DNA of 49,124 bases from Deltaproteobacteria bacterium (GTDB lineage: Bacteria > Desulfobacterota > DSM-4660 > Desulfatiglandales > Desulfatiglandaceae), in assembly GCA_019310785.1 (NCBI GenBank), contig JAFDDR010000002.1:1-49124 (forward strand), in the 5' to 3' direction. The position numbers and the translations under genes were made by a program. The first letter of the stretch is position 1. Every line of letters starts with the position of its first letter. The notes beneath the pieces were generated by a model. It was not told the origin of the DNA. It saw only the letters and a list, made by a program, of their open reading frames with translations, and made no database searches. Positions 29,104-37,140 of the stretch are shown in pieces.

Positions 29104-29976
29104 TTAAGCTCCTTCTCTCTCTATAATGCCTGCAGCAGCTAACACGGCTAAGTTATCCACCGTCTTAAGGGCTGCCGCGATGGCGGCAAAATTGGTGATG
29201 CTCCGGGCGTCGATATCGAGATTCTCGGCCTGGAACTCTCCGGACACTTTTCTGAGCCACAAGGTCCCGACCGCATCGCCTCCGGCCCATGACCCGCTTG
29301 ACAGGGTGATCTTGACGATCTCGCCGGTGTCGGAACTGGTCGCGCCCACCACGATATCACCCACTGCCGGCACATCGGTGCCGCCCGAGGTGAACTCCAT
29401 AGGCCATGCCAAATAATCGGGATTGATAAGCGCATCCCTTATAATGGCTACAGCTAACAGATCGGCCAAGCTGGCATCGTAATCGTCTATGACAAAGCCA
29501 TGGGCATCTTCTGAGCCGTCCACCGCGGCAAATGCGATCCTGACCATTTTGAGTGAGCCTGCCGTAACAGCGATGGTGAAAATATCGCCGACAATAAAAT
29601 CCGCGGCCCCGTCATTAAGGGTTAAGTCGATCTGCTCGCTGGTATACGCGACAGCGACAGTTGCCTGGCCCAGCGTGATATCGTCCGGGTCCCTGACCTC
29701 GAATGTCCCGGCATTGCCGGCCGCCGCAATACAAGTCAGGATATAGGTCCCTAACTTCACCTGTGCCCCGGCAGTGACGCCGGTACAGGTACCGTCACCC
29801 GTGTTTCCACCGTCTGCCGTGCCGGTAGTGGGGCAAGAAGTCTTGACCTTTCCTACGACCGCGCCGCAGGGCAGGTCCTCACCGCTGAGGATGGTGATTT
29901 TCTCCCGGGAGAAGAGATTTTCCATCTCCCATTTGAGCACATCGTTCAATCGATCATTTTCAAGTAGTTTTGCCAT
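29104..29976 (-). CDS. Head decoration protein D-like with two inserted beta domains
   Basis: 290 residues, much longer than lambda gpD (~110). The N-terminus (LNDVLKWEMENLFSREKITI, SGEDLPCGAVVGKV) and the segment RIAFAAVDGSEDAHGFVIDD with a C-terminal VDNLAVLAAAGIIERE match the D-type fold. An insert of ~75 residues (VKLGTYILTCIAAAGNAGTF) falls after residue 60. A second insert (FTSGGTDVPAVGDIVVGATS to SGEFQAENLDIDA) lies in the C-terminal half. The second insert is also in the protein at 25481-26188. It stabilises the capsid and may bind the host or surfaces via the inserts. Confidence 0.8.
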   Translation of the reverse strand: MAKLLENDRLNDVLKWEMENLFSREKITILSGEDLPCGAVVGKVKTSCPTTGTADGGNTGDGTCTGVTAGAQVKLGTYILTCIAAAGNAGTFEVRDPDDITLGQATVAVAYTSEQIDLTLNDGAADFIVGDIFTIAVTAGSLKMVRIAFAAVDGSEDAHGFVIDDYDASLADLLAVAIIRDALINPDYLAWPMEFTSGGTDVPAVGDIVVGATSSDTGEIVKITLSSGSWAGGDAVGTLWLRKVSGEFQAENLDIDARSITNFAAIAAALKTVDNLAVLAAAGIIEREGA

Positions 29977-29997
29977 GATTTATCTCCTTATTAAATT

Positions 29998-30062
29998 TGA
30001 AGTTCGGAGTTTGAAGTTTGAAGTTCGGGGTTAACTTTAGGCACTCCACACTTCAAACTTTC
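29998..30062. repeat. gaagttt-family inverted word repeat
   Basis: Words gaagtttgaagttcgg face cacttcaaacttt across ttaactttaggc. The right arm reaches into the stop codon of the protease-scaffold gene. Confidence 0.7.
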
Positions 30063-30478
30063 GGTGCTGCCTGATCGCGCCGTTTGCGGGCATCGGCCAA
30101 CAGCGGATTGACCTCGCCGGTATTATTCGGCCCCACCGTTGAGATGATTTCATCCTTGCCGTCCTGTACCGCCTTGTATTCAAGAATTTTTTTCCGGGCA
30201 TCTTCGACGCTCACGCCCTCTTTCAGGAAACCGGCAGCCATCTCCGGCACACCGCCTAAGACACAGAGATCCAATATCCCCGTCATGGTGTCCATAGCGT
30301 CCTTTCGCCCCTGGGCCACGGCATCGGCGGTTATCTTTTCCAGATCCACCGGTTTCTCTTCTGACCGGGGGACATAACCGAGTTCCGCTAACACTGCCCC
30401 GGCGTCCATATCGGGCATGGTGAGAAGTTCCTGCAGTTGTGTTTTAAACTCTGCGCTTGTAATTGGATTTGTTGACAT
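30053..30478 (-). CDS. Internal in-frame scaffolding protein (Nu3-like)
   Basis: 141 residues corresponding to the C-terminal third of the protease gene, with its own ATG at 30478 (MSTNPITSAEFKTQLQELLT) and a perfect AAGGAGG site six to seven bases before it. Lambda makes its scaffold Nu3 the same way from inside gene C. It is helical and acidic, ending RKRRDQAAPKV. It directs capsid shell assembly and is then degraded or released. Confidence 0.8.
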   Translation of the reverse strand: MSTNPITSAEFKTQLQELLTMPDMDAGAVLAELGYVPRSEEKPVDLEKITADAVAQGRKDAMDTMTGILDLCVLGGVPEMAAGFLKEGVSVEDARKKILEYKAVQDGKDEIISTVGPNNTGEVNPLLADARKRRDQAAPKV

Positions 30479-31336
30479 AATTTGACCTCCTTGCTTAGTA
30501 TTGGAATTTATATATTTAATAGCCTGATCCCATGACATGATTTCATCGGCCAGGCCTGCATCTATGGCGGCTTGCCCCTGAAAGGAACCCGCCTCGGTTG
30601 CCATAATCGCCGCTGCTTCGACATTCCTGTTTCTCGCTACGGTGTCTACGAACAGGTCGCGCGTTTTCATCACTCTTTCATGGATTATCTTGTAAGCCTC
30701 GGTGCTCAGTTCCTGATGGGGCGAGAAATCGTTCTTGCGGGCCCCGGCAAAAATCGTGGTATATTTCAGGCCTTCCTTTACATCAAAAGCGCTCTGATCG
30801 ACATGCTCGGCAATCACTCCGATAGAACCAACCAGACCCGTGCGCGGCAAAAATATCCTGTCCGCTGCCGAGGCAATAGCGTAGGCCGCTGATAAGGCCA
30901 TCTCATTGACCATGGCATAGATCGGCTTTTGCCCCCTGGCCTCATAGATCTCATCGACTAAGTCAAAGACCCCGGCCACCTCTCCGCCATGACTTTCAAT
31001 GTCGAAAAGGGTCGCATCCGCGTCAGCATCGTCCATGGCTTGCCTGAAATCGGCCCGTATCTGCTCATACGATGTAAGGCCGGACAGGGTCGTAAGGCCG
31101 CCGGTACGATGCACTAATGAGCCGTGTACGGGGATAACGGCAATTCGCTCATGGGTCTCCTCCAATATCTGTGGATTGGCAGGGATCCAATCCTGTGCCG
31201 TTAAGGGCATGGGCACCTGGAGCCCGATCCGGACACCGATCACGCTGAGTATTATGTCTAACATCTCGCGTTGGATCATAAGCGGCGTATTGATTATCCT
31301 GCCTGCCAACCGCGTCAAAACAGCTTTTTCGTTCAT
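30053..31336 (-). CDS. S49-type capsid maturation protease with scaffold domain (lambda gpC-like)
   Basis: 427 residues. The protease region (AVIPVHGSLVHRTGGLTTLS, LFDIESHGGEVAGVFDLVDE, MVNEMALSAAYAIASAADRI) is the SppA/ClpP-related fold, with the catalytic serine in MALSAAY and a following lysine-containing region. From residue ~287 a scaffold domain is appended, also made separately from an internal start (30478). In lambda the same enzyme cleaves the scaffold and portal during prohead maturation. Confidence 0.9.
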   Translation of the reverse strand: MNEKAVLTRLAGRIINTPLMIQREMLDIILSVIGVRIGLQVPMPLTAQDWIPANPQILEETHERIAVIPVHGSLVHRTGGLTTLSGLTSYEQIRADFRQAMDDADADATLFDIESHGGEVAGVFDLVDEIYEARGQKPIYAMVNEMALSAAYAIASAADRIFLPRTGLVGSIGVIAEHVDQSAFDVKEGLKYTTIFAGARKNDFSPHQELSTEAYKIIHERVMKTRDLFVDTVARNRNVEAAAIMATEAGSFQGQAAIDAGLADEIMSWDQAIKYINSNTKQGGQIMSTNPITSAEFKTQLQELLTMPDMDAGAVLAELGYVPRSEEKPVDLEKITADAVAQGRKDAMDTMTGILDLCVLGGVPEMAAGFLKEGVSVEDARKKILEYKAVQDGKDEIISTVGPNNTGEVNPLLADARKRRDQAAPKV

Positions 31337-31346
31337 TTGAATTACC

Positions 31347-31467
31347 CTTCGGATTGATGATTGTTGATTGACGCTCTTTTTCCTTCGTCACTCGTCATTC
31401 CTTATTCGTCATTCGATTATTTTCTTTAACAATCGAATGACGAATAATCGAATCCCGAATTACGAAG
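31347..31467. repeat. attcg-family hairpin, the clearest example
   Basis: After a short gattgttgatt word at 31350, arms 31383-31418 and 31431-31467 pair with the inner 17 nt perfect (ttattcgtcattcgatt against aatcgaatgacgaataa) around the 12-nt loop attttctttaac. The outer half pairs imperfectly. No gene occupies this gap between portal and protease. Confidence 0.85.
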
Positions 31468-31492
31468 TTTTATCCTTTTGATTCCCGACCCT

Positions 31493-32992
31493 TTATTCCT
31501 CGTTATCTATTAATTGCTGCGCCTTCCCGCTCTTATCGGTCATCCGGCCGTCGCTGTCGTAGACGTTCTCGTGTTTATCGGCCCGCTTATTGTCCCTGCT
31601 GATCTCCTCATCCACTACCTCGCTGTCATGCCCGCGCTCACCCACTACCTGGGACCGCGACTTAAACCCTGACCGGACCGCGTCTTTTTCAGCCTGCACA
31701 TCCTTGAGGGGATCCACCCATGGCCAGCCGTCTATATCCCATTTGATTCGATGATATTTACGCCTGTTGGAAGTATAATCAGGCATGATGAGACCACGGG
31801 AAAGGACGGCGGTATCGACCCACCGTTGTGTGACCCGCCTGCAAAACTGAAAGACCAGCACGGTGTAGATGGTCTGTTTGCAGATTCGTTGAAACTCCAG
31901 ATTGCCCGCGCGAATGGATGAGTAATTGACGTCCTCCAGATTGCCCGAGAATTTTTCGTATGTGAGCCCCCCGAATCCCCTGGCGGCCCTGCGATCCTGG
32001 CGCTTGGTGAATGCCTCGTACCCGCCTCCCACGTCCGCGGGATTGGAAAACTTCACGTCCATTCCCGTTGGCAGAACAGGAAACGTCCCCGGCTCCAGGG
32101 CCACCACGTCGCGGCCCTCGGAATCGTCATCGGTCTTCTTTCCAAGAGGCGGGTAATCCACCGACTCGCCCGGCATCTCGGTAATAAACCCGCCGAACAT
32201 GGCAGCGCCCTTTTTGCGCACTATTTCGGCGTCGTCAAACTGATTGGTTTCGTGTTGGGTTACGATGACCGAGGCGAGCCAGGGAGTGCCGAGAAGCTGA
32301 CCTGCCCTGAGGGGCCGAAAAACATGGATGATTTCCGAAGCTGGGACGCGGATCCGTTTAGAGTGGTCCCCGGAAGTAAGAAACGACTCGCCCGGGTGTT
32401 CTTTCCACAGCCAGTATGCTGCGCGTTTTCCGGCCTTGTTAATCTCGATCCCCATGCGGATCTCGTTTCCGTTGGGCGCCATAGAGTTATATGTTTCATC
32501 GAGATGGTCGCCCTCGAGGAGCTGAAGCTGGAGCGGCACGGAAAACCCTGACTCGGGTCTGCGCGGTCTGAACCTGACAAGCATATGCCCGCCCTCGATT
32601 ATGCCCCTGGTGAGCAGGGACTGAAGACCGTAGAAATCGCATATCTCATCCGCATCCGCCTCTAAGACCCAATCGGCCCAGAGCTCCTGGATCTCGGCCT
32701 TGAGATCCGGATCTTTCAGGAGCCACCTCGGTGTGATGCCCGTACCCACGAGATTGGCCACCAACGTGTCCATCCCGCCTGTGGCCAGGGGATCATTCCT
32801 CACCAACTGACGCGATCGTGCCCGGAGTGTACCGAGAGAGCTGAAGAGCGTTGTATTGGCCCCGGCCGTGGAAGTACCCCAGGTGCTCATCCGCCTGCCA
32901 TAGGCCGCACCCTCATAGGGACCTGCATAGGCTTTCGCGGGTATGGGATCACCCTTTGCGTCTACGATTTTAAGGTATGCTGATCTGGCCAT
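31493..32992 (-). CDS. Portal protein (lambda gpB family)
   Basis: 499 residues. GRRMSTWGTSTAGANTTLFS and LRARSRQLVRNDPLATGGMD at the N-terminus, GTGITPRW, then HVFRPLRAGQLLGTPWLASV and MPDYTSNRRKYHRIKWDIDG with WVDPLKDVQAEKDAVRSGFK are blocks of the lambda portal family. Forms the twelve-fold ring through which DNA enters. The ATG at 32992 has no good ribosome site, as the upstream DNA is a word repeat; translation may be coupled to upstream translation. Confidence 0.92.
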   Translation of the reverse strand: MARSAYLKIVDAKGDPIPAKAYAGPYEGAAYGRRMSTWGTSTAGANTTLFSSLGTLRARSRQLVRNDPLATGGMDTLVANLVGTGITPRWLLKDPDLKAEIQELWADWVLEADADEICDFYGLQSLLTRGIIEGGHMLVRFRPRRPESGFSVPLQLQLLEGDHLDETYNSMAPNGNEIRMGIEINKAGKRAAYWLWKEHPGESFLTSGDHSKRIRVPASEIIHVFRPLRAGQLLGTPWLASVIVTQHETNQFDDAEIVRKKGAAMFGGFITEMPGESVDYPPLGKKTDDDSEGRDVVALEPGTFPVLPTGMDVKFSNPADVGGGYEAFTKRQDRRAARGFGGLTYEKFSGNLEDVNYSSIRAGNLEFQRICKQTIYTVLVFQFCRRVTQRWVDTAVLSRGLIMPDYTSNRRKYHRIKWDIDGWPWVDPLKDVQAEKDAVRSGFKSRSQVVGERGHDSEVVDEEISRDNKRADKHENVYDSDGRMTDKSGKAQQLIDNEE

Positions 32993-32994
32993 TT

Positions 32995-33100
32995 TGGATT
33001 GTTGATTGTTGATCGATGATTGTCTTTGGATTGTTGATTTATGATTGTAACTGCTGTTGATTTGTGATTGTTTGTCCTTTCAATCAACAATCAACAATCC
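32995..33100. repeat. gattgttgatt-family inverted word repeat
   Basis: Seven or more gattgttgatt/gattgt words, a loop tttgtcctttc, and right-arm words aatcaacaatcaacaatc. It begins 3 nt from the portal start codon and ends 3 nt before the gpW-like stop codon, filling the whole gap. Confidence 0.8.
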
Positions 33101-33102
33101 CC

Positions 33103-33324
33103 TTAAAGCCCCTTACTCGTCTGTGTAAGCAAAAACCGCCTGCGACCGGCACCGGCCTGCAGTTCCGTCTTTATCTCCGTCCGGAGGGTACGCAGCTTAT
33201 CTATTTCGGCCTCGGCATAACGGATCTGCTTGTCGCCAAGCGAGACACTCACCTCCCGCTCGCCGGTGGCCAACGCCACGATCGCCGCTTCAACGTTTGT
33301 TAGATCTGTGTTGGTAAAAGCCAT
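33103..33324 (-). CDS. Head-tail joining protein W-like
   Basis: 73 residues from MAFTNTDLTNVEAAIVALAT. The pattern (DLxxVExAIxxLATGEREVSVSLGDKQIRYAEAEIDKLRTLR) is that of lambda gpW: two helices flanking a short beta hairpin. It plugs the portal after packaging. The ATG at 33324 is directly preceded by a ctggata-type word repeat in which aggatcc is the only available ribosome site. An in-frame extension to 33447 reads through repeat and terminator and is discarded. Confidence 0.85.
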   Translation of the reverse strand: MAFTNTDLTNVEAAIVALATGEREVSVSLGDKQIRYAEAEIDKLRTLRTEIKTELQAGAGRRRFLLTQTSKGL

Positions 33325-33404
33325 GCTGGATCCTGGATGCTCGATGCTGGATACTGGTTTCTGGATCCTGGATACTGGTTCTTGGATACTGGTTTTTCCT
33401 CCAT
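33325..33404. repeat. ctggata-family word repeat
   Basis: About seven degenerate words (gctggatcctggatgctcga, then ggatactggtttctggatcc) in one orientation, directly abutting the gpW start codon. Single-armed. Confidence 0.7.
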
Positions 33405-33409
33405 CCTGC

Positions 33410-33462
33410 AAAAAAAAGACCGGCCAAAATGCAGGGTGTGCAGCCACTGCACTGGCCGGTCT
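33410..33462 (-). terminator. Strong intrinsic terminator between terminase and head genes
   Basis: On the minus strand agaccggcca (33462-33453) pairs with tggccggtct (33426-33417), a perfect ten-base-pair stem. Inside it gtgcag/ctgcac makes a second hairpin. Eight T follow (33417-33410). This is far stronger than other candidates. It lies after the HTH gene and before gpW, in the middle of what should be one late operon. Confidence 0.85.
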
Positions 33463-33565
33463 AAGAAGGAGGAAAAGATTAGATAGGATTATATCATGGG
33501 TTTTTTCTCACTTTTGAAATCTTTTCAAATCTTTTGAAATCTTTTCATATATATGTCATCTTTTT
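33463..33565. other. Gap with tttgaaatcttttc words
   Basis: 103 nt without gene. 33507-33585 consists of degenerate words tttgaaatcttttcaaatc and tcatatcttttcatc in tandem, partly palindromic (gaaatcttttcaaatc). Confidence 0.5.
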
Positions 33566-33805
33566 TCATATCTTTTCATCTTTTCGCTTGACAGGCTGTT
33601 TTTCCCCCTTCTTTTTCGGCTGTTTTTTCATGCTCCCGTTCAAGATCTGATCCTTGCGCCACTGATCGATCAACCCCGTATCCGATGCCCATATTCCGGA
33701 AAGCTTATTTGCCGGAAAGCCCCTGTGTCGAATCAAGGCCAGGATCGTCGGGGCGCTAAACCCGTAATAATTAGTAATCTCTCCCATCCCGTTAAGTGCT
33801 GTCAT
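33566..33805 (-). CDS. Small HTH protein with basic tail
   Basis: 79 residues from MTALNGMGEITNYYGFSAPT. The first ~55 residues (EITNYYGFSAPTILALIRHR, then GFPANKLSGIWASDTGLIDQ) fit a winged or MerR-like excisionase/Nu1-type helix-turn-helix. The last 20 are very lysine-rich. Lying between TerL and the terminator, it may be a DNA-packaging cofactor binding the packaging site, or a regulator of the head genes. An extension to 33865 is possible but less likely. Confidence 0.6.
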   Translation of the reverse strand: MTALNGMGEITNYYGFSAPTILALIRHRGFPANKLSGIWASDTGLIDQWRKDQILNGSMKKQPKKKGEKQPVKRKDEKI

Positions 33806-34081
33806 GGTTGATCTCCCCTTTACACAATTTCCGATGTTAAATATCGCCACATTAACTTCAACCACTAACCTATGCCCCCGCCCTTCTTTCCTTCGTCACT
33901 CGTCACTCCTTGATCGTCATTCGATTACTTTCTTTAACAGTGTAATAGGTGGAAAATAGCCTCTGTGCGCTCTGTGTCTCCGTGGCCTTCTATTCGATGT
34001 TCGATGTTCGACGTTCATCTTTTCTCCGTGTCCTCTGTGAGAGGGTTTTTTCAATCATCAATCAACAATCATCAATTTATT
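33806..34081. repeat. Gap with three different word-repeat families
   Basis: No gene. 33891-33939 is a left-arm attcg-family tract; 33963-34043 carries ctctgtgtctccgtgg and ctccgtgtcctctgtg words flanking cgatgttcgatgttcgacg words; 34049-34076 carries caatcatcaatcaacaatca words. Three unrelated word alphabets in 200 nt. Confidence 0.7.
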
Positions 34082-36076
34082 TCAACTCATAAACTTCGAT
34101 CGCGCAACCTTGATTGATCCTCTGCCTCCAGCCTTCTTGCCGTCCTTGCCGCCGCTATCCAACCCCAAGTGCTTGAGATAGATATCTGCCATGGCCATGT
34201 GATATCCCGAGATATCCCACGCATGGTTATCGCGACTCTCGATCACCTCCCATATCCCTTTCTCGTCATTCCTGACCTCCGAGCACATCTGCCTCGCCCA
34301 ATCGATGGTAGTGTCCTTATGCAGGTGCCATGCCCCCGGGTCTATGGGAGATATCTGAAGGCGATTTACCAGCATATCCTTATAATGATTTACGTTAAGC
34401 CCGTATAGCCTGATATCGCGGCCTTTCTTCCGGTGTTTTTCCCCGGGTTTATCCCACCGCCAGGCCAGGGCCATGCGGTTGTGGCCTCTGATCCCCATCA
34501 CGCGCGGGTTATGTTTCCGGCACCAGTCATAGACCTCTCCTGTCCGGTGCCCGCCCGTATCGATAAAGACCAGTTGTACGGGGTATTCAGCCCCGTCCAT
34601 ATCCCTGTAGACATCCGAAAACAGTACCTGCTCCAAGGCCCTGAAATCCTTGGAATGCACTGAGGGGACAAATCCCTCGCGCACCTGCCAGCTCTCCAGG
34701 TCGGGCCAGGGGCCCCAGGCCCGGATCTCGTACCAGAATCCGTCATCCTGCGTATCCGCAACCGCGGTCAGTCCCACGAGCGGTTCTGACGGCACTACCC
34801 CTCGGTCCCGATCGTCCCGCAAAGCCAAAATGTCATCTTCTTTTCGTGCCCGGATCTTTGGCCTGTAGGCCTCGGCCTTATGGGCATTGATAAAGTCCTG
34901 TAGCTTTGCCGGATCCTTCCGGCCCCGCAAAAAAGCCGCGGCAACCTTGGACAAAGACATAAAAGAGCTTATCCATGAGGGGACCTGGACGCCGATTTTT
35001 CGGGGGCGCTCTTTTTCGAGATATTTGAACATCTCTATGCCGCCCTCGACCTTTTCTCCTTCATCCCGCTGTCGCGTGCGCCATTGGCCCCCACGAACCG
35101 CCTTATTCCGCTGGTTGTCATCCCATTGGGCCTTACAGATCGCGCATTCATACCAGGCAAGGCCCAGGGCTTCCATCCGCTCCGGATCCGGATGGACCTC
35201 CTTCTCCTCGTCATTGACCTCCTTATCCCACTTGATCTGATCAAACGTCATCAAGTGATGCTTATGGCATCCGGGGCATTTTACCCAATAATCAAACACC
35301 ACCTGGGCCTCGGGCGGTACCTTGCCGGGGATCCCCAGCAATGCCTTCGAGATGGGGGCGCTCTCGAGGGTCGGCTTTGATATCTTGATAATCTTGTGAT
35401 CATGCTGATATGTGATGGTCCGTTTTTCACCCTGAGAGATGGGGTCTGTTTCTCTTTTGCTGGGTTGATCGGGATATAGATCGGTCTCATCGAAGATCAT
35501 GACCTTGATGGGCCGGTTGGCCATCCGCGCGGGAGATCCGGCCCACCCGAGGTAGATCGGCATATGCAGCAGTTTTATGCGCAGCGACGATTTGTCATCC
35601 TCGTACCCGGTCAGATAACTCCTGAGGCGCTGCGAACTCTCGATCATCGGCAGTATGCGGTCCTTGCAGTTCTCTGCCGCGGTCGGACGGTCAGGATAAT
35701 TGTACTGCACCGGGCCCGGACTCCGGTCGATGCACCATCCGACAAAATTATGAACGCATTCCGACTTCCCGACCTGATTGGCCGCGCATATGATCACCGT
35801 GCGCACATAAGGGAGGGCCATGGCATCCATGATCCCGGCCAGATATGGCGTCACCTCATTGCGCCAGGGACCCTCAAGCTTGCTTAGAGTCACAATCCGG
35901 TGCCGCTCGGCCCACTTGCTCGGTCGGATCGGCCGGCGCGTGCGCATGATCTTTTTTTCCGCCCGCGAAAACGAGCCCACATACTCGAGGCGGCCTTTCT
36001 CTTTCAGTTTCTTGAGGAGAACGGGCGACAACCATTTGGAGGGGTTATTAACGACTATTGAAGATTGAATATCCAT
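34082..36076 (-). CDS. terL: Terminase large subunit (GpA family)
   Basis: 664 residues. The ATPase region has ICAANQVGKSECVHNFVGWC (Walker A-like, QVGKS) and MIFDETDLY (Walker B with the following acid), as in lambda gpA. RAARxxxx-type adaptor regions and zinc-finger-like CPGCHKHHL with YECAICKAQW follow. The nuclease region carries LTAVADTQDDGFWYEIRAWG and LVFIDTGGHRTGEVYDWCRK with metal-binding aspartates. It cuts the concatemer and pumps DNA into the prohead. The first codons (ATGGATATTCAATCTTCAAT) are derived from a repeat word. GpA-type enzymes use cos packaging, so cohesive ends are expected. Confidence 0.93.
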   Translation of the reverse strand: MDIQSSIVVNNPSKWLSPVLLKKLKEKGRLEYVGSFSRAEKKIMRTRRPIRPSKWAERHRIVTLSKLEGPWRNEVTPYLAGIMDAMALPYVRTVIICAANQVGKSECVHNFVGWCIDRSPGPVQYNYPDRPTAAENCKDRILPMIESSQRLRSYLTGYEDDKSSLRIKLLHMPIYLGWAGSPARMANRPIKVMIFDETDLYPDQPSKRETDPISQGEKRTITYQHDHKIIKISKPTLESAPISKALLGIPGKVPPEAQVVFDYWVKCPGCHKHHLMTFDQIKWDKEVNDEEKEVHPDPERMEALGLAWYECAICKAQWDDNQRNKAVRGGQWRTRQRDEGEKVEGGIEMFKYLEKERPRKIGVQVPSWISSFMSLSKVAAAFLRGRKDPAKLQDFINAHKAEAYRPKIRARKEDDILALRDDRDRGVVPSEPLVGLTAVADTQDDGFWYEIRAWGPWPDLESWQVREGFVPSVHSKDFRALEQVLFSDVYRDMDGAEYPVQLVFIDTGGHRTGEVYDWCRKHNPRVMGIRGHNRMALAWRWDKPGEKHRKKGRDIRLYGLNVNHYKDMLVNRLQISPIDPGAWHLHKDTTIDWARQMCSEVRNDEKGIWEVIESRDNHAWDISGYHMAMADIYLKHLGLDSGGKDGKKAGGRGSIKVARSKFMS

Positions 36077-36096
36077 TATGTTCTCACGCAAGGCCG

Positions 36097-36867
36097 CTAA
36101 GCTTTTTCTATATCCGCTGCTTCGAATACAACTTGAAACTGACCCATCTTGGCCATCTGATTATTCACCTCATCAAACTTCCGAGCCATGGCCGCTATAA
36201 ATTCCGCCTCGAGGTTGGGGTCTCCACGCACAAGCTCAATCCATGCGAGGGCCTGGGTCAGGTGCATATTCCTGACCTCCTGATCGTATACGATTTTATG
36301 CGCAGACGTCTGCAGTTCCACCTCGGCTGTGAGTGTATACATGTCATCTTTTATTCCCAACTCATAATCCAACAGCCGGTTCTGTTTCTCTATTTTATCG
36401 GCCTCGCCTTTGACTTTCCGCCGCTGATTCATATCCATCACGGCTGCCGGGTCACCACGGTAAGCGACATATTTTTTAGCATAGGCAATAAGATCACTTT
36501 CCAGTACTGTGCTATCCTCCTGCACCGTCATTTGCTGATATTTGTTTTTGGCGGCCAGGAGTTTACTTTTTCCGCACGGATAACCTGCCCTGGCCAGACA
36601 CTCTTTCATTTCCTCGCCGGTTTTAAACCGCTTTTCGCTCTCGGCAGGAGCCTGCTGCTTCTCCGGAAAATAAACCGGCCACAACCGGGCCACACACTCC
36701 GTCAGTGCGTCCCTGGCCGCATCTAAATTGGACTTGTTGGCCTTGGCCTCGGCGGGATCGTCCTTAAATGCCTTTTCGCAGGCATCCTTGGTATCCTGGA
36801 AGATCTCCAATTCCTCCCGGTCCGCATCTTCCGCAACCTCTATGAGCCTATTGAATTTATCCGGCAT
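36097..36867 (-). CDS. terS: Putative terminase small subunit
   Basis: 256 residues, highly helical and charged, with a coiled coil near residues 150-175 (KVKGEADKIEKQNRLLDYEL). The block MKECLARAGYPCGKSKLLAA near residue 90 has the look of a DNA-binding winged helix as in lambda Nu1-like proteins. It is directly upstream of TerL. Assignment is by position and this domain pattern; no exact family can be named. Confidence 0.7.
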   Translation of the reverse strand: MPDKFNRLIEVAEDADREELEIFQDTKDACEKAFKDDPAEAKANKSNLDAARDALTECVARLWPVYFPEKQQAPAESEKRFKTGEEMKECLARAGYPCGKSKLLAAKNKYQQMTVQEDSTVLESDLIAYAKKYVAYRGDPAAVMDMNQRRKVKGEADKIEKQNRLLDYELGIKDDMYTLTAEVELQTSAHKIVYDQEVRNMHLTQALAWIELVRGDPNLEAEFIAAMARKFDEVNNQMAKMGQFQVVFEAADIEKA

Positions 36868-36887
36868 ATTTCCGTCTCACATTAGGA

Positions 36888-37016
36888 TTAATGATTGTTG
36901 ATTGATATTCGATTAAGAAAATAACCCATAACCAGATCCACCAGCCACACCAACCCAAACCCGGCCAACAGCCCGATAAACGCCAAAATCCCAAAAGTCC
37001 CATAAACTGCCGCCAT
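36888..37016 (-). CDS. Small one-pass membrane protein with repeat-encoded end
   Basis: 42 residues from ATG 37016 with a perfect AAGGAGG. MAAVYGTFGILAFIGLLAGF continues with GLVWLVDLVMGYFLNRISINNH: a long membrane helix and a short tail. The last eight residues (NRISINNH) come from the aatcaacaatc word repeat. Located before TerS, which is odd for a membrane protein. Unknown function. Confidence 0.6.
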   Translation of the reverse strand: MAAVYGTFGILAFIGLLAGFGLVWLVDLVMGYFLNRISINNH

Positions 37017-37029
37017 TTTTTCCTCCTTC

Positions 37030-37133
37030 CTTCGTCACTCGTCACTCGGCTGTTCGTCATTCGATTGATTTTCTTTAACAATCGAGCAACGAGTAATCGA
37101 GGTAAGCGAAGACTCCGATCCCGAATTACGAAC
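37030..37133. repeat. attcg-family inverted word repeat
   Basis: Arms cttcgtcactcgtcactcgg and cgatcccgaattacgaac around ttttctttaac, including the conserved 24-nt insert at 37095-37118. Confidence 0.75.
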
Positions 37134-37140
37134 ATCATCC

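Noticed and set aside
30053-30478. Independent gene for the scaffold
   Set aside because: It is kept as an internal in-frame start of the protease gene, not a separate gene, because the frame is continuous.
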